Source of the DNA: an uncultured Gemella sp.
GTDB taxonomy: Bacteria > Bacillota > Bacilli > Staphylococcales > Gemellaceae
DNA: 19,249 nt
Assembly (NCBI GenBank): GCA_927911745.1
Contig: CAKMQF010000089.1
Location: forward strand, 1-19,249
Reading direction: 5' to 3'
Part shown: one piece after another, positions 16,248-19,249 of the stretch
Position numbering within the stretch: position 1 is the first letter of the stretch
Layout: each line of letters begins with the position of its first letter
Notes under the pieces: generated by a model
What the model was told of the DNA's origin: nothing
Database searches by the model: none
The model's input: the letters and a program-made list of their open reading frames with translations, nothing else
Made by a program: the position numbers and the translations under genes

Positions 16248-17175
16248 TTAAAATTCAATATCAAGACCTGTTTTATTTGCTTTACAATAAGCTTCATAAG
16301 TCACATCTCTTACCTGTCTGTAATAAGGATCACCAGTAATCTCAGCAACAATATCTTCATATTTTAGAATTTTATTCGCTAATATAACCCCTTCTTCCTT
16401 GTCTTGTAATAAATATAATGAAGCCAATATTGCAACAATTTCCTTAGAAAAAGCAGCCCTATTTAATAACAGAGGATTTTCATTAAATAGTTTAAGTGTC
16501 TCTTTACATCTCTTCTCAGCTAATTCATAATAACCTGATCTTACTAAGAACGATATAGCTACTTTTAACAAATCACAATATACAGCACTCATATATTTAC
16601 TCAAATAATTTCTTACTGGGATATTTTTAAAGCATTCATCAATAATTCTTTCAATATATTCTACTGAATAATCACCTTTTGAAGCCGAATATATTAAAAT
16701 GAACAGTCCGTAAATTTCATCAAATCCCAATTTATTCAATGATTCAATTCTATCCTTTATTATTCTTCTATTCTCTTCAAATAATTCTTTATCCTCTTTC
16801 CAAAGAATATTATTTAAATAAATCAATATAGTTAATCTCTTACTAAATTCGATATCTTTTTTTCTTCAGCTCTTTTTTACATTCATTTACTAACTTTGAA
16901 GAAGAACCTGATTGCAGAAGTTTCTGCAGTCTATTAGCAAATTCCGTAGTTTCAGTGTCTGTATTATCATAATAAAACGTTAAATAATCTAAGTAATTGA
17001 TATCTAAATTTTCTAATAACTTTTCAAATGTGGCTATAGATATACTCGTTTCATCAGATTCAAATCGAATCAATGTTCTCGTAGAGATAATATCACCTGC
17101 CACATCTTTTAATTTATATTCCCTTTCTTCCCTTAGTTTTTTAAAAATACTTCCATGCACATTCTTTTCGGCCAT
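16248..17175 (-). CDS. Rgg/GadR/MutR-family transcriptional regulator, one frameshift
   Basis: This is a second Rgg-type regulator of about 309 residues. The first 110 residues carry the helix-turn-helix: VHGSIFKKLREEREYKLKD, then DIISTRTLIRFESDETSIS and EKLLENLDINYLDYL. The frame breaks at seven A opposite 16857-16863; with six it continues ELKKKDIEFSKRLTILIYLN without interruption. The C-terminal helical-repeat region has 'GYYELAEKRCKETLKLF' and ends KANKTGLDIEF, the same ending as its paralogues. A TAGGAGGT site lies 5 bases before ATG 17175. It stands directly upstream of the LPXTG surface protein gene on the same strand but has its own terminator, so regulation of that gene would be in trans. 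The defect looks like a base-count error. Confidence 0.88.
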
Positions 17176-17306
17176 TCTCTACCTCCTAAACTTTAATATT
17201 AAGAATAATTCATCACTTTTTTCTTGTATAAATAAATACGTAAAATACTATTACACTAGTCTTTTCTTATATATTTTACCATTAAATTTATCCTTATTTT
17301 AATTAC

Positions 17307-17322
17307 GTGACAAATTAGTCAT
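17307..17322. promoter_or_regulatory. Candidate operator, first of a pair
   Basis: GTGAC-AAATTA-GTCAT is an inverted repeat with a six-base spacer, about 130 bp upstream of the rgg start at 17175. An equivalent site starts exactly 60 bp away at 17367. Confidence 0.4.
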
Positions 17323-17366
17323 ATTCTAGTACATTTTCTTCATATCTATACAAATAACTACTCTAT

Positions 17367-17382
17367 GTGACATTTTCGTCAC
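17367..17382. promoter_or_regulatory. Candidate operator, second of a pair
   Basis: GTGAC-ATTTTC-GTCAC is a perfect 5-bp inverted repeat with a six-base spacer. It shares arms and spacing with the site at 17307. The two are 60 bp apart centre to centre, placing them on the same DNA face if the helix turn is 10 to 10.5 bp. Confidence 0.45.
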
Positions 17383-17422
17383 TTGGTTTCCTCTGTTTTT
17401 TAATCTAATTTAAAAAAAATAA

Positions 17423-17453
17423 ACTTCGAGGTATAATTTAATTACCTCGAAGT
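17423..17453 (-). terminator. Terminator of purA
   Basis: A perfect 11-bp stem ACTTCGAGGTA/TACCTCGAAGT with a 9-base loop is followed on the minus strand by TTATTTTTTTT. It begins 23 bases after the purA stop. Confidence 0.85.
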
Positions 17454-17475
17454 CTACTTATTATTTCATTTTATT

Positions 17476-18766
<1,291 letters not shown>

Positions 18767-18803
18767 TTACGCCTCCTGAAAGCAATTATTTTTTCCATTA
18801 ATA

Positions 18804-18831
18804 ATTATATCACAAATACAGACGTTTACAA
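18804..18831 (-). promoter_or_regulatory. Promoter of purA
   Basis: On the minus strand TTGTAA (18831-18826) and TATAAT (18809-18804) are 16 bases apart, about 40 bases upstream of the start. I see no PurR box pair or purine riboswitch in 18832-18930. Confidence 0.65.
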
Positions 18832-18930
18832 CCATTTTTTTATAAAAAAACTCAAAATTATCGGACAATTTTAATCTTCTTTCACAGTTTATATACTTTT
18901 ATGCGTTTTCATTAAAAACAATTATCATTT

Positions 18931-19098
18931 GGGAGTGACTCAAAAATCGTGATTTCATAGAAATCGATTTTGTCGAGTCACCCCCCACAGTTTATTAGAT
19001 ATCTAAAAAGGTTTTATAAAGCAAATTTAGATATCAATAAACCACTGTGTCTATGAATTCTCATATACACTTTGTTAAAATTTAGGTCTTTTGAGTCA
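18931..19098. repeat. MITE-like hairpin element, copy B
   Basis: This is the second copy of the element at 2315-2486, same orientation. The left hairpin runs from GGGAGTGACTC (18931) to GAGTCACCCCC (ending 18985). Here the terminal inverted repeat is clearer: TGACTCAAAA at 18936-18945 and its exact complement TTTTGAGTCA at 19089-19098. The two copies differ by scattered substitutions and short gaps, so they are not a recent duplication. The element lies between purA's promoter and the next gene's terminator, in a place where it breaks no reading frame. Confidence 0.78.
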
Positions 19099-19120
19099 TC
19101 CACCGGATAAAAATCAAAAA

Positions 19121-19162
19121 AAGTAACCTGGGAATCAGTTTATACTAATTCTCAAGTTACTT
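19121..19162 (-). terminator. Terminator of the gene at the right window edge
   Basis: Arms AAGTAAC and GTTACTT, continued inward by TGGGAAT/AATTCTCA pairing with one mismatch, are followed by TTTTTTT on the minus strand, just after the stop at 19168. Confidence 0.75.
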
Positions 19163-19167
19163 AGTTC

Positions 19168-19249
19168 TTATTGTTTTAATTCTGTCGTATATTTTGTGTT
19201 AGAAGATTCCGATGATTGTTCTGTTTCTTCATCGATATCGATATTTAAT
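19168..19249 (-). CDS. 3' end of an unidentified gene (partial)
   Basis: Only the last 27 codons are in the window, read from the right edge to TAA at 19170-19168. The peptide (NIDIDEETEQSSESSNTKYT, then TELKQ) is acidic and Ser/Thr-rich, like a disordered tail. Its correct position just before a strong terminator supports it being real coding sequence. Nothing in it identifies a family. Confidence 0.55.
   Translation of the reverse strand, partial: LNIDIDEETEQSSESSNTKYTTELKQ

Overview
The window looks chromosomal, from a very AT-rich (roughly 30% GC) Gram-positive bacterium of the Bacillota. A YSIRK-type signal peptide, an LPXTG surface protein, several Rgg-family regulators and the order cmk-plsC together suggest a Gemella-like organism (inference; no marker gene proves it). 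Almost everything is on the minus strand; the only complete plus-strand gene is a nucleoside 2-deoxyribosyltransferase.

Layout: (1) 1-240, the 3' end of a frameshifted insertion-sequence transposase. (2) 450-2164, a housekeeping operon read leftward: cmk (cytidylate kinase), plsC (acyltransferase) and a hotdog thioesterase. (3) 2315-2486, a small MITE-like hairpin element abutting the stop of topB (topoisomerase III, 2492-4598). (4) 4737-5850, an Abi_2/AbiF-type HEPN protein preceded by a consensus promoter, a short structured RNA and an intrinsic terminator. This looks like an RNA/protein abortive-infection or toxin-antitoxin module and is the main defence candidate. (5) 6042-6542, the plus-strand nucleoside deoxyribosyltransferase. 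(6) 6578-9892, an ABC exporter of the MacB/FtsX type (one ATPase, two paralogous permeases), followed upstream by a complete Rgg regulator (10126-11055). (7) 11056-13090, a decayed or fast-evolving interval. It holds a possible broken small gene, a secreted-like small protein with 18-residue CxxC repeats, and an rgg reduced to its helix-turn-helix plus its last few codons. (8) 13093-15986, a long coiled-coil LPXTG surface protein with a SEC10/PgrA-like domain, followed upstream by another Rgg gene (16248-17175). (9) 17476-18763, purA (adenylosuccinate synthetase), a second copy of the MITE-like element, and the 3' end of an unidentified gene at the window edge.

Three related rgg loci alternate with an exporter operon, a small repeat protein and a surface adhesin. 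This fits a locus of cell-surface and peptide-communication functions that grew by duplication, but each regulator-target link is inferred from position only.

An important caveat applies to the sequence itself. At least nine loci, including cmk and purA (normally essential or strongly conserved), are split by single-base gains or losses, nearly all in short A/T runs. When reading frames are joined across these runs, full-length family-typical proteins reappear. I read this as base-calling or assembly error rather than mass pseudogenisation, and I give the reconstructed gene spans.
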